Source of the DNA: [Eubacterium] infirmum
GTDB taxonomy: Bacteria; Bacillota; Clostridia; Peptostreptococcales; Anaerovoracaceae
Reading direction: 5' to 3'
DNA: 64,000 bases
Assembly (NCBI GenBank): GCA_900450455.1
Contig: UGGN01000001.1
Coordinates: 1,302,001-1,366,000 of the forward strand
The notes beneath the pieces are model-generated. The model had not been told where the DNA came from, made no database searches, and was given only the letters and a program-made list of their open reading frames with translations. Position 1 is the stretch's first letter. Every line of letters begins with the position of its first letter. The position numbers and the translations under genes were made by a program. Shown here one piece after another: positions 52,932 through 64,000 of the stretch.

Positions 52932-54665
52932 ATGAATATAGGTTTAATCTCACATGAAGTGTTTGAAACAGCACAACGTATTACGGTAACAGGCTTCTCT
53001 GATATAGCTCATTATTTGATTGCTAATCCAGTCATTTCTATCTTTATATGTCTTGCACTTGGATATTTTATTGGAAAGGTAAAGATAAAATCCTTTACGG
53101 TAGGTGCCACTGTAGGAACTTTGTTGGTAGGACTTCTCATTTCCCTAATATTGAAGGGGGCAGGAACTTACGAAATTGACGGAACGGTGAAGACAATCTT
53201 TTTCTCACTATTTATTTTTACTATCGGATATGAGGTAGGACCTTCATTCTTCGCAAGTTTAAAAAGATCTGGCCTTAAAATTATTGTCCTATCCATATTC
53301 TTCGCCGTGGTAGCTTTTGCAGTTTCGATTGTTTTGTTTAAGACTTTTGATATTGGAGCTGGAGAAGCTGGCGGAATTTTGGCAGGTAGTCTTACACAGT
53401 CAGCAATCTTAGGAACAGCGGATTCTACTATGAAGGGTATGCTTTCAGGAACAGAACTGAAAACGGCTGAAAGTCAAATGGCAGTTGCATATGCACTTAC
53501 CTATGTTTTTGGAACGATTGGGGTAGTTGTGTTTTTGAGAAATGGTGCATCGAAGTTAATTGGTGCAAATTTGACAGATACAGTTAAGAAGAAAATTGAG
53601 CAAACAAATTTCCATGAGTCTTCTTCGGAAAACACTGTGGTTGGAAATATTAAAGCACGTGCATTTTGCTTAGAAAAAGGTGCAGAACTTATTGGCAAAA
53701 CAATCGGTTCCATTGAAGAACAGTACGATGATTCTCTTACAATAATTCAGATTCTTCGAGATGGTAAACAGGTGAATCTTGCACCGGATGTGCAGCTTCT
53801 TGAGAAGGATACAGTTATGATTATAGGACTTCTTGATGCAGTATTAAATTTTGAAGCTTCTGGCATGGAGGAAACTAATGATTCAGAAGCTCTTAGGCTA
53901 GATGTGGTAAAGCAAGAAATAGTTTTAACTAACAATTTCTCTCTAGATGTTATAAAGAATCTTTCAGAAAATGGAATCGTCATTTCAGAAAGGATGAGAG
54001 ATAACGATATTCTCCCTGAAGAGGAGGAGTTAAAGGCTCTTGATCACTTGATATTGGTGGGACCAAAAGCTGCTATTTCTAAGGCTGTAAAGAAACTTGG
54101 GTATGTGAAGGATACAGGAACTGAGACAGATATATCTTTTATCAGCATCGGGCTTGTAGTTGGTCTATTAATAGGTGCAATCAGCTTCGTTGTATCCAAA
54201 ATTCCGATTACACTTGGATCTGGTGGAGGAGCTTTAATTGGAGGACTTCTGTTCGGATATTATCAAGATAGACATTCTAACTATGGACTGATGCCTAAAG
54301 CAACCCGATGGTTTTGTAAGAGTGTTGGATTAAATCTCTTTATAGCCATTGTGGGACTTACTTCTGGAGCTTCCTTCATATCTGCATTTCAATCTATGGG
54401 CTTAAAGGTACTATTAATTGGTATTTTGGTAACCATTTTGCCTCATATTGCTTCCGTTTACTTTGGAAGATTTGTGTTAAAGTTGGATGCTGTATATATC
54501 ATTGGTGCTCTATGTGGTGCTGGAACGTGTACAGCAGCACTTAACGGAGTTGTGGAGGAATATGATTCAAGTATTTTTGCTATAGCATATACACCAGGAT
54601 ATGCTATGGGAAATATTTTACTTACAGTCTTAGGTCCTCTTGTAGTAGCAATATGCATACATTAG
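52932..54665 (+). CDS. aspT: Aspartate:alanine antiporter
   Basis: 577 residues of the AAE family. Membrane helices lie at about 25-200 and 400-577, split by two TrkA-C-like cytoplasmic domains (about 225-390, LEKGAELIGKTIGSIEEQ, KDTVMIIGLLDAV). The halves each carry a GGGxxG or GxLxGSLTQSA-type motif (GGILAGSLTQSA, GSGGGALIGGLLFGYY). It exchanges external aspartate for alanine made by AspD, creating membrane potential. The ATG at 52932, 8 nt after GGAGG, is preferred to 52917, which overlaps the RBS. No forward terminator is obvious downstream. Confidence 0.9.
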   Translation: MNIGLISHEVFETAQRITVTGFSDIAHYLIANPVISIFICLALGYFIGKVKIKSFTVGATVGTLLVGLLISLILKGAGTYEIDGTVKTIFFSLFIFTIGYEVGPSFFASLKRSGLKIIVLSIFFAVVAFAVSIVLFKTFDIGAGEAGGILAGSLTQSAILGTADSTMKGMLSGTELKTAESQMAVAYALTYVFGTIGVVVFLRNGASKLIGANLTDTVKKKIEQTNFHESSSENTVVGNIKARAFCLEKGAELIGKTIGSIEEQYDDSLTIIQILRDGKQVNLAPDVQLLEKDTVMIIGLLDAVLNFEASGMEETNDSEALRLDVVKQEIVLTNNFSLDVIKNLSENGIVISERMRDNDILPEEEELKALDHLILVGPKAAISKAVKKLGYVKDTGTETDISFISIGLVVGLLIGAISFVVSKIPITLGSGGGALIGGLLFGYYQDRHSNYGLMPKATRWFCKSVGLNLFIAIVGLTSGASFISAFQSMGLKVLLIGILVTILPHIASVYFGRFVLKLDAVYIIGALCGAGTCTAALNGVVEEYDSSIFAIAYTPGYAMGNILLTVLGPLVVAICIH

Positions 54666-54785
54666 TTATTTGAGTAGATAAGATAGATAGATTCATACAT
54701 TTATTTTAAGGAAAAGTGGTTGTATAATATTTAGCGTTGGTGAGAGAAAAAATTCGGCACTAAACTAGATGCGGGATTTTTCGTA

Positions 54786-54813
54786 CTAAAAATCCCCATG
54801 CGTAGTGGGGATT
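54786..54813 (-). terminator. Terminator of argR-recN
   Basis: On the minus strand AATCCCCA / TGGGGATT with a 7-nt loop, then TTTTTAG. Confidence 0.75.
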
Positions 54814-54819
54814 AGCTTA

Positions 54820-56442
54820 CTATATATTCTTAGCTGATTCAATGAGTTCTTCGGCGTTTTTTCGCGTTGCATCTGTAATGCTTTCACCACCGATGAGCCT
54901 TGCAATTTCATTAATCTGGGCGTTAGAATTGAGCTTTTCAATATGTGTATATGTGCTGCTGTCATCAGAACGTTTAAAAATGCGATAAGCAGTATCTGCC
55001 ATAGCCGCAATCTGAGGTAGGTGAGTGATGCAGAGAATCTGCTTGTCAAAAGCGATTTCTTTTAGCTTCTTGCCGACGACGTGGGCTGCCTGTCCGCTTA
55101 TACCTTGGTCTATTTCATCAAAGATAAGGGTAGGAATAGCGTCGCTGCTTGCCGTTATCTTTTTGATTGCCAGCATTATTCTTGAAATCTCACCACCTGA
55201 AGCCGTTTTAACCAGTGGCTTTATTGGTTCGCCCTTGTTTGTGGAGATTAGAATTTCAACATTATCAAGGCCGCTTTCGTCAGGAATTGACTTTGGGTCA
55301 AAGCGTATCTCTAGCGCTGCACCCGAGAAGTTAAGGTCATTTAGCTCTATCAGAATCTTCTCAGAAAGCTCATTAGCAACAGCTTTACGAACTTCGCTCA
55401 GCTTATTTCCGGCAGCGATCAAAGCATTGTAGCTTTTCGATAAAGAGGCCTCTAGGTTAAGTTTTTCATCGTCAAAGTTTTCTATGGTCAGAAGTTCTCC
55501 TTCAATGTTATCGCAGTATGCGAGAATATCCTCTATTGTGCTACCGTATTTCTTTTTAAGGGACTTTATGAGTTCTAGACGTTCAATCGCTTCATCAAGC
55601 TCAGATGGATCAAATGTCATTTCATCTGCTGTATCTCTTAAAACTGATACAGCTTCCTCAAGCCTATAATAAGCATCGTTGCATGACTCTAGGAGTTCAT
55701 TGAGTTTTCCTGAGTATTCAGCAAGAGACTCAATGTACGAAAGGGCAGAACCCAGAGTGCTGTAGGCACCATGTTCACCATCTATAAGCTCATAGGCATG
55801 GCTTGCATCATTTGTAATTTTTTCTGAGTTTTTGAGCATGTCGAGGCGTTCCTCGAGCTCAGTATCTTCGCCGGGAACAAGCTTAGCGGCTTTTATTTCG
55901 CTTATCTCAAACTTATATAAGTCGAGTTTTCTCGCGTTCTCAGAAGAAAGGGAGATAAGCTTATTGAGCTTTGCTTTCTTATCCATGTAGCTTTGATATT
56001 CATCAGCGTAATCATTTTTAAGTTCATTTATTTTATCAAAACCATAGGTATCGACCAGCATAAGGTGATTTTCTGTATTAAGAAGCGACTGATTATCATA
56101 CTGGCCGTGAATATCTGCAATCTTTTGGCAAGTGAGTTGAAGTTCAGATAAGGTAACCAGTCTACCATTTAACTTACAAAGATTTTTTCCGTTAGAATTT
56201 ATCTCTCTTGAAATAATGACCTCTTTTCCGTCTATTTCACCGGAAAGCTCGATAATTGCTTTATCGCTCCCATAACGAACAAACGACGAATCAGCCCTGC
56301 TACCAAGTGCAAGGCTTATCGCCGTTACTACTATTGATTTTCCGCTTCCGGTCTCTCCGGTAATGATATTCAGTCCTGAGTAAAAGTCAACATCGGTGTT
56401 CTTGATAATAGCAAAATCTCTGATACTGATGTGATTTATCAT
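54820..56442 (-). CDS. recN: DNA repair protein RecN
   Basis: 540 residues, SMC-like. Recruits or holds ends of double-strand breaks. Walker A GETGSGKSIV (about 30), a central coiled coil (about 160-350), signature-like TASGGEISRIMLAIK (about 420) and Walker B LIFDEIDQGISG (about 447), then CITHLPQIAAMAD. The start overlaps the argR stop by one base. It is at the end of a two-gene operon. Confidence 0.95.
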   Translation of the reverse strand: MINHISIRDFAIIKNTDVDFYSGLNIITGETGSGKSIVVTAISLALGSRADSSFVRYGSDKAIIELSGEIDGKEVIISREINSNGKNLCKLNGRLVTLSELQLTCQKIADIHGQYDNQSLLNTENHLMLVDTYGFDKINELKNDYADEYQSYMDKKAKLNKLISLSSENARKLDLYKFEISEIKAAKLVPGEDTELEERLDMLKNSEKITNDASHAYELIDGEHGAYSTLGSALSYIESLAEYSGKLNELLESCNDAYYRLEEAVSVLRDTADEMTFDPSELDEAIERLELIKSLKKKYGSTIEDILAYCDNIEGELLTIENFDDEKLNLEASLSKSYNALIAAGNKLSEVRKAVANELSEKILIELNDLNFSGAALEIRFDPKSIPDESGLDNVEILISTNKGEPIKPLVKTASGGEISRIMLAIKKITASSDAIPTLIFDEIDQGISGQAAHVVGKKLKEIAFDKQILCITHLPQIAAMADTAYRIFKRSDDSSTYTHIEKLNSNAQINEIARLIGGESITDATRKNAEELIESAKNI

Positions 56443-56906
56443 TACTTGTGATTCCTTAAAATAAGCATGTTGTTAAAAATTGATAGGATCTCTTCTACAT
56501 GGTCCTCATTATCGATAATCAGTAGAAGGGTATTGTCTCCTGCAATGGAGCCGACAACATGAGGCAAGCCTATGTTGTCAATAGCCTCACCGGCTGCTGC
56601 ACCGCAACCTGAAAGAGTTTTAATGATTATTAAGTTGTGTGCAGATGCAAATGAAGTGATTGTTTCTCTAAAAATCTTTACAAATCGATCTGATATAGGT
56701 GCATTCTGCTGTGTGCTTACTGCATATTTATACCTGCCTGTTGGAGACAGTACCTTGATAAGCTGTAGCTCTTTGATGTCGCGCGATATAGTCGCTTGTG
56801 TAACATCAAATCCGTCGGTCTTTAGCATAGCTGCTAGTTTTTCTTGAGTTTCAATTTCGTTGTTTGAAATAATCTCAAGTATCTTGTTTTGTCTCGAGTA
56901 ACGCAT
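56442..56906 (-). CDS. argR: Arginine repressor ArgR
   Basis: 154 residues. The N-terminal winged helix (about 1-70) has QATISRDIKELQLIKV; the C-terminal hexamer domain has SGCGAAAGEAIDNI (about 105) and GSIAGDNTLLLI (about 122) for arginine binding. RBS GGAAGAGG about 10 nt upstream. No arginine genes are in the window. The next gene is recN, the order conserved in Firmicutes. Confidence 0.94.
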   Translation of the reverse strand: MRYSRQNKILEIISNNEIETQEKLAAMLKTDGFDVTQATISRDIKELQLIKVLSPTGRYKYAVSTQQNAPISDRFVKIFRETITSFASAHNLIIIKTLSGCGAAAGEAIDNIGLPHVVGSIAGDNTLLLIIDNEDHVEEILSIFNNMLILRNHK

Positions 56907-56948
56907 AATAATAACCTCTTCCTGGCAAATATGCCTCCCTATTTTGAT

Positions 56949-56975
56949 AATTATAACACATGTATAGTTATAATT
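56949..56975. promoter_or_regulatory. Palindrome in the argR promoter
   Basis: AATTATAAC-n9-GTTATAATT, a perfect 9-bp inverted repeat that includes the minus-strand -10 box (TATAAT, 56950-56955). It may be a repressor site, though it does not match the usual ARG box. Confidence 0.45.
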
Positions 56976-57026
56976 AAAGGAAATTTGAATGGGGATTTAC
57001 AAATATTGACATATGAGTTCTCTTGT

Positions 57027-57055
57027 TAGACAAACATCTGTTCATATGTTATAAT
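57027..57055 (+). promoter_or_regulatory. Promoter of the ruvC operon
   Basis: TAGACA (57027-57032), 17-nt spacer, TATAAT (57050-57055), 28 nt before the start codon. Confidence 0.6.
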
Positions 57056-57083
57056 ATCTAGCGAAAATCAGGAGAGATAATAT

Positions 57084-57569
57084 ATGAGAATTATAGGGAT
57101 AGACCCCGGCTATGCGATTATGGGTTGGGGGATTTTAGACCTAAAGGGGAATAAGTTCAGCGTTGTAGATTACGGTTCAATTACAACTGATGCAGGCGTA
57201 GATGCAGCTAAGAGACTTCAGCATATATATGCTGAGCTTGGTGCCATTATTGCTAAATATGAGCCTGAGGAAGCTGCAATAGAGGAACTGTTTTTTAATA
57301 ACAACGCAAAGACGGTGATTCTCGTTGGAGAGGCAAGGGGTATCGCCGTTTTGGCATGTGCAAATGCAGGACTTGAGATATCAGAATACACGCCTTTACA
57401 GATAAAGCAGGCTCTTGTCGGATACGGAAGAGCTGATAAGAAGCAGGTTCAGGCTATGGTTAAGGCAATCTTAAATCTAAAAGAAGTACCTAGGCCTGAT
57501 GATACCGCAGATGCCGTTGCAGCAGCGATTTGCCACGGTCATAGTCGCGGCAGGAGGATAATCAAGTGA
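57084..57569 (+). CDS. ruvC: Holliday-junction resolvase RuvC
   Basis: 161 residues. Cuts four-way junctions as a dimer. Catalytic Asp in GIDPGYAIMGWG (about 5), Glu in AIEELFF (about 67) and the Asp pair in PDDTADAVAAAICH (about 138). RBS GGAGAG. Stop overlaps the ruvA start by 4 nt. Confidence 0.96.
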   Translation: MRIIGIDPGYAIMGWGILDLKGNKFSVVDYGSITTDAGVDAAKRLQHIYAELGAIIAKYEPEEAAIEELFFNNNAKTVILVGEARGIAVLACANAGLEISEYTPLQIKQALVGYGRADKKQVQAMVKAILNLKEVPRPDDTADAVAAAICHGHSRGRRIIK

Positions 57570-58162
57570 TAAGATACATTAAGGGAATTATATATCACCA
57601 AATGGATAGCTCTATTATAGTAGAGAATAGCTCAGGCATAGGTTTTAATATAATGATTCCGTCAGGATCAAGTTTCTATAAGTTAACCGATGGAGAAGAG
57701 GTCAAGGTTCACACCTCTATGATAGTCAAGGAAGACGATATCAGTCTATACGGTTTTTCAGATAGGGAGGAACTTGAACTATTTGAGCTTTTGATAACCG
57801 TCAGCGGTATTGGAGCAAAGGGGGCTATGTCGATAATGAGTGTTCTTAGCCCTAATGCACTAAAGCTTGCAATTGCATCCGGTGACAGCAAGTCCATATC
57901 AAAGGCAAATGGTGTCGGTAAGAAGACTGCTGAGCGAATCATTATAGATCTTAAGGACAAGCTTGGAAGCTTTGATGAGACTGAATTGGACGCTCATATA
58001 GATGATAAGATATTTGTTAATGACGATACTCGCTCTGAAGCAAAGATAGCTTTGATAAGCCTTGGATATTCTCAGCAGGAGGCCGAGAATGCCATTAGCA
58101 AAATCAAGGGTGAGAGTTTGAGTATTGAAGATTATATCAAGCTTGCTCTAAAGCAGATGTAG
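57566..58162 (+). CDS. ruvA: Holliday-junction branch-migration protein RuvA
   Basis: 198 residues. N-terminal OB fold (MIRYIKGIIYHQ), two helix-hairpin-helix motifs (LLITVSGIGAKGAMSIMS and ANGVGKKTAERIIIDLKDKL) and a C-terminal UBA-like RuvB-binding domain. The GTG start is set by AGGAGG 7 nt upstream and the GTGA overlap. Confidence 0.96.
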   Translation: MIRYIKGIIYHQMDSSIIVENSSGIGFNIMIPSGSSFYKLTDGEEVKVHTSMIVKEDDISLYGFSDREELELFELLITVSGIGAKGAMSIMSVLSPNALKLAIASGDSKSISKANGVGKKTAERIIIDLKDKLGSFDETELDAHIDDKIFVNDDTRSEAKIALISLGYSQQEAENAISKIKGESLSIEDYIKLALKQM

Positions 58163-58171
58163 GTATTAGGA

Positions 58172-59206
58172 ATGGAAGATAGAATTACAAGAACAAGTGC
58201 CAATGAATACGAGGAGAGGCAGGAGGTCGGACTTAGACCGCAGCGCCTTGATGATTTTATTGGTCAAAGCCATGTTAAGGAAAATCTAAAAATCTTTATT
58301 GAGGCGGCAAAGCTTAGAGGTGAGCCACTAGATCACGTTTTGTTCTATGGTCCTCCGGGACTTGGTAAGACAACTCTGGCGGGAATCATTGCAAATGAAC
58401 TTGGTGTTGATATAAAAATAACTTCGGGTCCGGCAATCGGTAGAGCGGCAGATCTTGCTGCTATTTTGACGAACCTGGACGAAAACGACGTTCTATTTAT
58501 AGACGAGATACATAGACTTAACCGGTCAGTCGAGGAAGTTCTTTATTCTGCTATGGAGGACTATGTGCTTGATATAGTTATAGGAAAAGGACCGTCTGCA
58601 AGGTCGATAAGGCTTGATATAGCGAAGTTTACTTTGATAGGTGCAACTACGAGGGCAGGTAGCCTTTCAGCACCATTACGAGATAGATTTGGTGTCATAG
58701 ACAAGTTTGAGGTTTATGATAGCGATGAACTTATCAATATTATAGGTAGATCGGCATCACTTCTTGGTGTGACTGCAGATGAGAATGCACTTTACGAGAT
58801 GGCAAGATGCTCAAGAGGGACTCCGCGTGTTGCAAACAGAATTCTTAAGCGTGTCAGGGATTTTGCTCAGGTTAGCGGGAAATCACATATCGACTTTGAA
58901 ACAGCACAGCAGTCACTATCTGCTCTTGGTGTCGATGCACTTGGTCTTGAGAAACTTGATAGAGAGATTCTTGATGCGATTATAACGAGGTTTAACGGCG
59001 GCCCGGTGGGTATAGATACAATTGCCGCATCGATTGGTGAGGAAAGGATTACGATTGAGGACGCCTATGAGCCATACCTGATACAGCAAGGGCTGCTTTA
59101 CAGGACACAGAAGGGTAGAATGGCTACGGAGTTGGCTTATAAGCACCTTGGAATTGCATACAGCGGTGACAAAAATATTGATGCACAGGAAGATAATGCA
59201 GAGTAA
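58172..59206 (+). CDS. ruvB: Holliday-junction motor RuvB
   Basis: 344 residues. AAA+ ATPase: Walker [14 protein letters not shown] (about 60), Walker [15 protein letters not shown] (about 108), sensor 1 [18 protein letters not shown] (about 160), winged-helix C-domain after about 260 with the [13 protein letters not shown] wing. Ten nt after ruvA. Confidence 0.97.
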   Translation: MEDRITRTSANEYEERQEVGLRPQRLDDFIGQSHVKENLKIFIEAAKLRGEPLDHVLFYGPPGLGKTTLAGIIANELGVDIKITSGPAIGRAADLAAILTNLDENDVLFIDEIHRLNRSVEEVLYSAMEDYVLDIVIGKGPSARSIRLDIAKFTLIGATTRAGSLSAPLRDRFGVIDKFEVYDSDELINIIGRSASLLGVTADENALYEMARCSRGTPRVANRILKRVRDFAQVSGKSHIDFETAQQSLSALGVDALGLEKLDREILDAIITRFNGGPVGIDTIAASIGEERITIEDAYEPYLIQQGLLYRTQKGRMATELAYKHLGIAYSGDKNIDAQEDNAE

Positions 59207-59219
59207 TTTGGAGAAATAG

Positions 59220-60275
59220 ATGCATATAAACGATTTTGATTATGAGCTTCCGGAGGAGCTGATTGCTCAAAAGCCACAGAAGGATAGGGACAAATGCCGA
59301 CTGATGGTTTTGAGACGCAAGGAAAACAGTATAGAGCACAGGCATTTCTTTGATATATTGGAATACCTCAAGGAGGGTGACTGCCTACTGCTAAATGACA
59401 GCAAGGTCATTCCGGCAAGACTTTATGGAATCAAAGAAGGAACCGGCGCAAGAGTCGAATTTCTCTTAATCAAAAGAGTAGATGGCGATATATGGGAGAC
59501 GATGGTGAGACCAGGTAAACGGCTCAAACCCGGTGATAGCGTTTTGTTCTCTGATGAGGACGGGAAAAAGCTCAGAGCCGAGATACTTGACTACGGTGAA
59601 GATGGTACGAGAATCGTCAAAATGGAATACGATGGTATTTTGATGGAAAGGCTCGAAGAAATAGGTTCAATGCCACTTCCACCATATATTTCAAGACCCA
59701 GTAACGATGAGGATAAGGACGACTATCAGACGGTTTATTGCCATGAGGAGGGATCCGTTGCGGCGCCTACGGCAGGTCTTCACTTTACGACCGAACTCTT
59801 AGAGAAAGCTAAAGAAAAGGGTGTTAAAATTGCATTTGTGACGCTTCACGTGGGCATTGGTACATTTAGACCGGTTAAGTGTGAGACTATTGAAGAGCAT
59901 CACATGCATTTTGAGGAGTATTCAATCAGCGAAGAGGCTGCTGAGATTGTCAATCGGACTGTTTTGGAAGGCGGAAGGATTATATCCGTTGGAACGACAT
60001 CGACGAGAACTGCAGAAAGCGCAGCTTACTTCGATGAAAAAAGCGGAAAGTATCTGATTGCAGCCGGTTCAGGAAGTACGGATATATTTATTTATCCGGG
60101 ATACAAATTTAAAATTATCGGTTCCTTGATTACGAACTTCCATTTGCCGAAGTCAACTTTGATGATGCTGGTTTCAGCGCTTTACGACCGTGAACACATA
60201 CTCAAGGCTTATGGGAAAGCTGCTCGAGAGAAGTATAGATTTTTCAGCTATGGCGATGCCATGTTTATAGAATAG
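59220..60275 (+). CDS. queA: S-adenosylmethionine:tRNA ribosyltransferase-isomerase QueA
   Basis: 351 residues. Transfers the ribosyl of SAM to preQ1 in t[22 protein letters not shown] (1-19), [13 protein letters not shown] (about 58), [13 protein letters not shown] (about 178), [11 protein letters not shown] and [13 protein letters not shown] near the end. Typical ruvB-queA-tgt order, here with one gene inserted before tgt. Confidence 0.96.
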   Translation: MHINDFDYELPEELIAQKPQKDRDKCRLMVLRRKENSIEHRHFFDILEYLKEGDCLLLNDSKVIPARLYGIKEGTGARVEFLLIKRVDGDIWETMVRPGKRLKPGDSVLFSDEDGKKLRAEILDYGEDGTRIVKMEYDGILMERLEEIGSMPLPPYISRPSNDEDKDDYQTVYCHEEGSVAAPTAGLHFTTELLEKAKEKGVKIAFVTLHVGIGTFRPVKCETIEEHHMHFEEYSISEEAAEIVNRTVLEGGRIISVGTTSTRTAESAAYFDEKSGKYLIAAGSGSTDIFIYPGYKFKIIGSLITNFHLPKSTLMMLVSALYDREHILKAYGKAAREKYRFFSYGDAMFIE

Positions 60276-60286
60276 GAGGATTAGAT

Positions 60287-60892
60287 ATGAATGAATTTAT
60301 AAAATCAATGAAATGGGGGATGATGCTGACCGGACTTTTGACAATCATCATAGGTATTATGATTTGTGCAAATCCTAGCGGTGCAATTATCTCAATTATA
60401 CGTTTTATCGGATGGATTTTGATTATTGCAGGAGGTTTTTCTGCTATCAGTGAATTCATGCAGCGTACTACGACATATAGAACATATACGACGATGACAT
60501 TTGCGATTATAAGTCTTATTTTTGGTATTGTACTTGTAATTAGACCGGCGTCATTTGTAAACTTTGTTGGAACAGTAGTTGCCCTAATTCTATTCGTACA
60601 TGGAATCAATGCAATAGTTTCAGCACTCAATTCTAAGAAGTATGGATATAATCAGTGGAAGCTTGCTTGCTTGTCAGGTGTTGTTTTCGCTGTCGTAGCA
60701 TTTATAGTGCTCGTTAACCCATTCTCATCAGCCAGTGCGCTAATGCTGTTCATAGGTATAGTACTCATAGGAGATGGAATATCTAACATCGCTATGGCAT
60801 TTGGTATTGGTAGAACAATGCATAAGTATAATAGAAACGCAATGGGCGACAGATACATTGATGTAGATTACGAAGATGTTGACGATAAATAA
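60287..60892 (+). CDS. HdeD/DUF308-family membrane protein
   Basis: 201 residues with six hydrophobic segments in three repeating pairs (GLLTIIIGIMICANPS, GWILIIAGGFSAIS, LIFGIVLVIRPASFV, VALILFVHGINAI, and two more). The NP/RP steps are typical. Hydrophilic tail. Role unknown in Gram-positives; HdeD of E. coli relates to acid stress. It lies between queA and tgt. Confidence 0.82.
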   Translation: MNEFIKSMKWGMMLTGLLTIIIGIMICANPSGAIISIIRFIGWILIIAGGFSAISEFMQRTTTYRTYTTMTFAIISLIFGIVLVIRPASFVNFVGTVVALILFVHGINAIVSALNSKKYGYNQWKLACLSGVVFAVVAFIVLVNPFSSASALMLFIGIVLIGDGISNIAMAFGIGRTMHKYNRNAMGDRYIDVDYEDVDDK

Positions 60893-60897
60893 TTTGA

Positions 60898-63184
<2,287 letters not shown>

Positions 63185-63270
63185 CGACGGGAAAGTAGAT
63201 GTACGTCCTACGCAAGGCGAGCCCAAGAAAACGAGCAAAAGCGAAGTTTGAATGGATGCGAGCTACTGCG

Positions 63271-63359
63271 ACGGAATGCGTAACACTACTTTCGCGAGTT
63301 GCAAAATAGCGATGGGAAAGCAGATGTACGTCCTATGCAAGGCGAGCCCAAGAAAACGA
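63271..63359 (+). repeat. 89-bp direct repeat, copy 2
   Basis: Second copy of the methyltransferase gene tail, still able to encode the ending TECVTLLSR. Separated from copy 1 by 36 bp. Confidence 0.9.
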
Positions 63360-63380
63360 TTCATGGAAAGAAGGATATAT

Positions 63381-64000
63381 ATGAATAAACAGATGCTTGT
63401 TGATAACTGGCTTCATGAGCAAGAAATTGCCTATATAAAAGGATGGGATTTTTCTCACATTAGAAACAGGTATACGGAAGAAGATGATCTGCCTTGGGAT
63501 TTCGGAAAAATAATAAATACCTATCTTAGAGACACGGATTGCTTATTAGATATGGAAACGGGTGGTGGAGAGTTCCTTTTATCTTTTAATCATAGCCCAA
63601 ATTTATGCGCTGCAATTGAGGGTTATGAACCCAATATAAAAATTTGTGAAGATAGACTATTGCCATTAGGCATCGACTTCAAACCGGCGGATGGAGGAGA
63701 TAAGCTTCCTTTCGATGATGAATATTTTGATGTTGTTACTAATCGACATGGAAAATATGAAATAAATGAACTTAAAAGAGTCCTAAAAAAAGGCGGTTTA
63801 TTTCTAACACAACAAGTCGGTGCTGAAAATGATAGAGAATTGGTGAATTTACTGATAGGTGACTTAGATTGCCCATTTCCTGAAGCCTACTTAAAATTTG
63901 CTGTACAGGAATTCAAAGAAAATGGGTTTGAAATTTTAGAAGAAGGTGAATCATTTAATCCAATTAAATTCTATGATGTGGGAGCGCTTGTTTGGTTTGC
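63381..64000 (+). CDS. Class I SAM-dependent methyltransferase (cut by window end)
   Basis: At least 206 codons, open to the window edge. The SAM-binding motif LLDMETGGGEFLLSF (about 54) is followed by a Rossmann pattern with GYEPN, FDDEYFDVVTNRHG (about 113) and LKRVLKKGGLFLTQQV (about 131). RBS AAGGAT, 6 nt before the ATG. It follows the duplicated tail of the m5U methyltransferase gene. Substrate unknown; the family includes small-molecule and tellurite-type enzymes. Confidence 0.8.
   Translation, partial: MNKQMLVDNWLHEQEIAYIKGWDFSHIRNRYTEEDDLPWDFGKIINTYLRDTDCLLDMETGGGEFLLSFNHSPNLCAAIEGYEPNIKICEDRLLPLGIDFKPADGGDKLPFDDEYFDVVTNRHGKYEINELKRVLKKGGLFLTQQVGAENDRELVNLLIGDLDCPFPEAYLKFAVQEFKENGFEILEEGESFNPIKFYDVGALVWF

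Noticed and set aside
54666..54785. Possible promoter TGTATAAT near 54721 in the gap after aspT
   Set aside because: No gene or RNA follows on the plus strand, and the minus-strand recN ends just beyond.
57001..57083. TTGACA at 57006 as the -35 box of the ruvC promoter
   Set aside because: No -10 is found at 16-18 nt from it; TAGACA at 57027 has exact spacing to TATAAT.

Overview
The window is a stretch of chromosome from a low-GC Gram-positive anaerobe of the class Clostridia. The 16S rRNA looks closest to the Family XIII / Anaerovoracaceae group (Mogibacterium and relatives). That placement is from memory of the 16S signature, not from a search. Strong AGGAGG ribosome sites, PASTA-kinase signalling, wall-anchored surface proteins and soluble NADH/ferredoxin enzymes all fit a fermentative, monoderm anaerobe.

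Layout. 1-4960: rRNA operon (16S, tRNA-Ile, 23S, 5S, tRNA-Glu, tRNA-Leu). 5.2-6.6 kb: a lone sodium/amino-acid symporter bracketed by inverted copies of a short repeat. 6.8-20.2 kb: a surface-protein and heme-uptake island. It holds an InlB-repeat surface protein, a divergent DtxR-like regulator, a wall-anchored protein combining FMN-binding-like and NEAT-like domains, an Shp-family heme protein, an IsdE/HtsA-type lipoprotein with permease and ATPase, a pair of exporter-type ABC half-transporters and a DUF454 protein. 20.2-32.6 kb: housekeeping (radical SAM YhcC, queH, asnA, priA-def-fmt-yugP-rsmB, PP2C phosphatase, PASTA kinase, rsgA, rpe), followed by an LRR protein. 33.6-44.1 kb: penicillin-binding protein 1A, a short ComEC, small membrane proteins, an SpmA/SpmB pair, an LD-carboxypeptidase and holA. 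44.3-50.1 kb: a three-gene flavin/iron-sulfur complex whose largest subunit fuses NuoG-, GltD/NfnB- and FDH-like parts. 50.2-54.7 kb: a decayed IS1249-type transposase next to an aspartate decarboxylase / aspartate:alanine antiporter pair. 54.8-63.2 kb: recN-argR (minus strand), then ruvCAB-queA-DUF308-tgt-rRNA/tRNA methyltransferase. The window ends in a duplicated gene tail and a truncated methyltransferase gene.

How the genes work together. The heme island reads as one pathway: surface capture (NEAT-like protein), relay (Shp-like), lipoprotein, ABC import. Its order matches the streptococcal shr-shp-hts(sia) operon. A short inverted repeat, GTTAGnCAnAACTAAy, occurs upstream of both the DtxR-like regulator and the capture protein, which suggests shared control. 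The aspD-aspT pair would generate proton-motive force from aspartate. The 44-50 kb complex probably balances NADH, NADPH and ferredoxin pools. QueH, QueA and Tgt are three steps of queuosine modification located in two places.

The most interesting items are the FMN_bind/NEAT fusion with its possible operator, the NuoG-GltD-FDH-like fusion subunit, the dispersed TATAGGACAAA repeats, the aspartate energy cassette beside an IS remnant, and the 89-bp duplication at 63.1-63.4 kb. No CRISPR array, prophage or defence island is visible.
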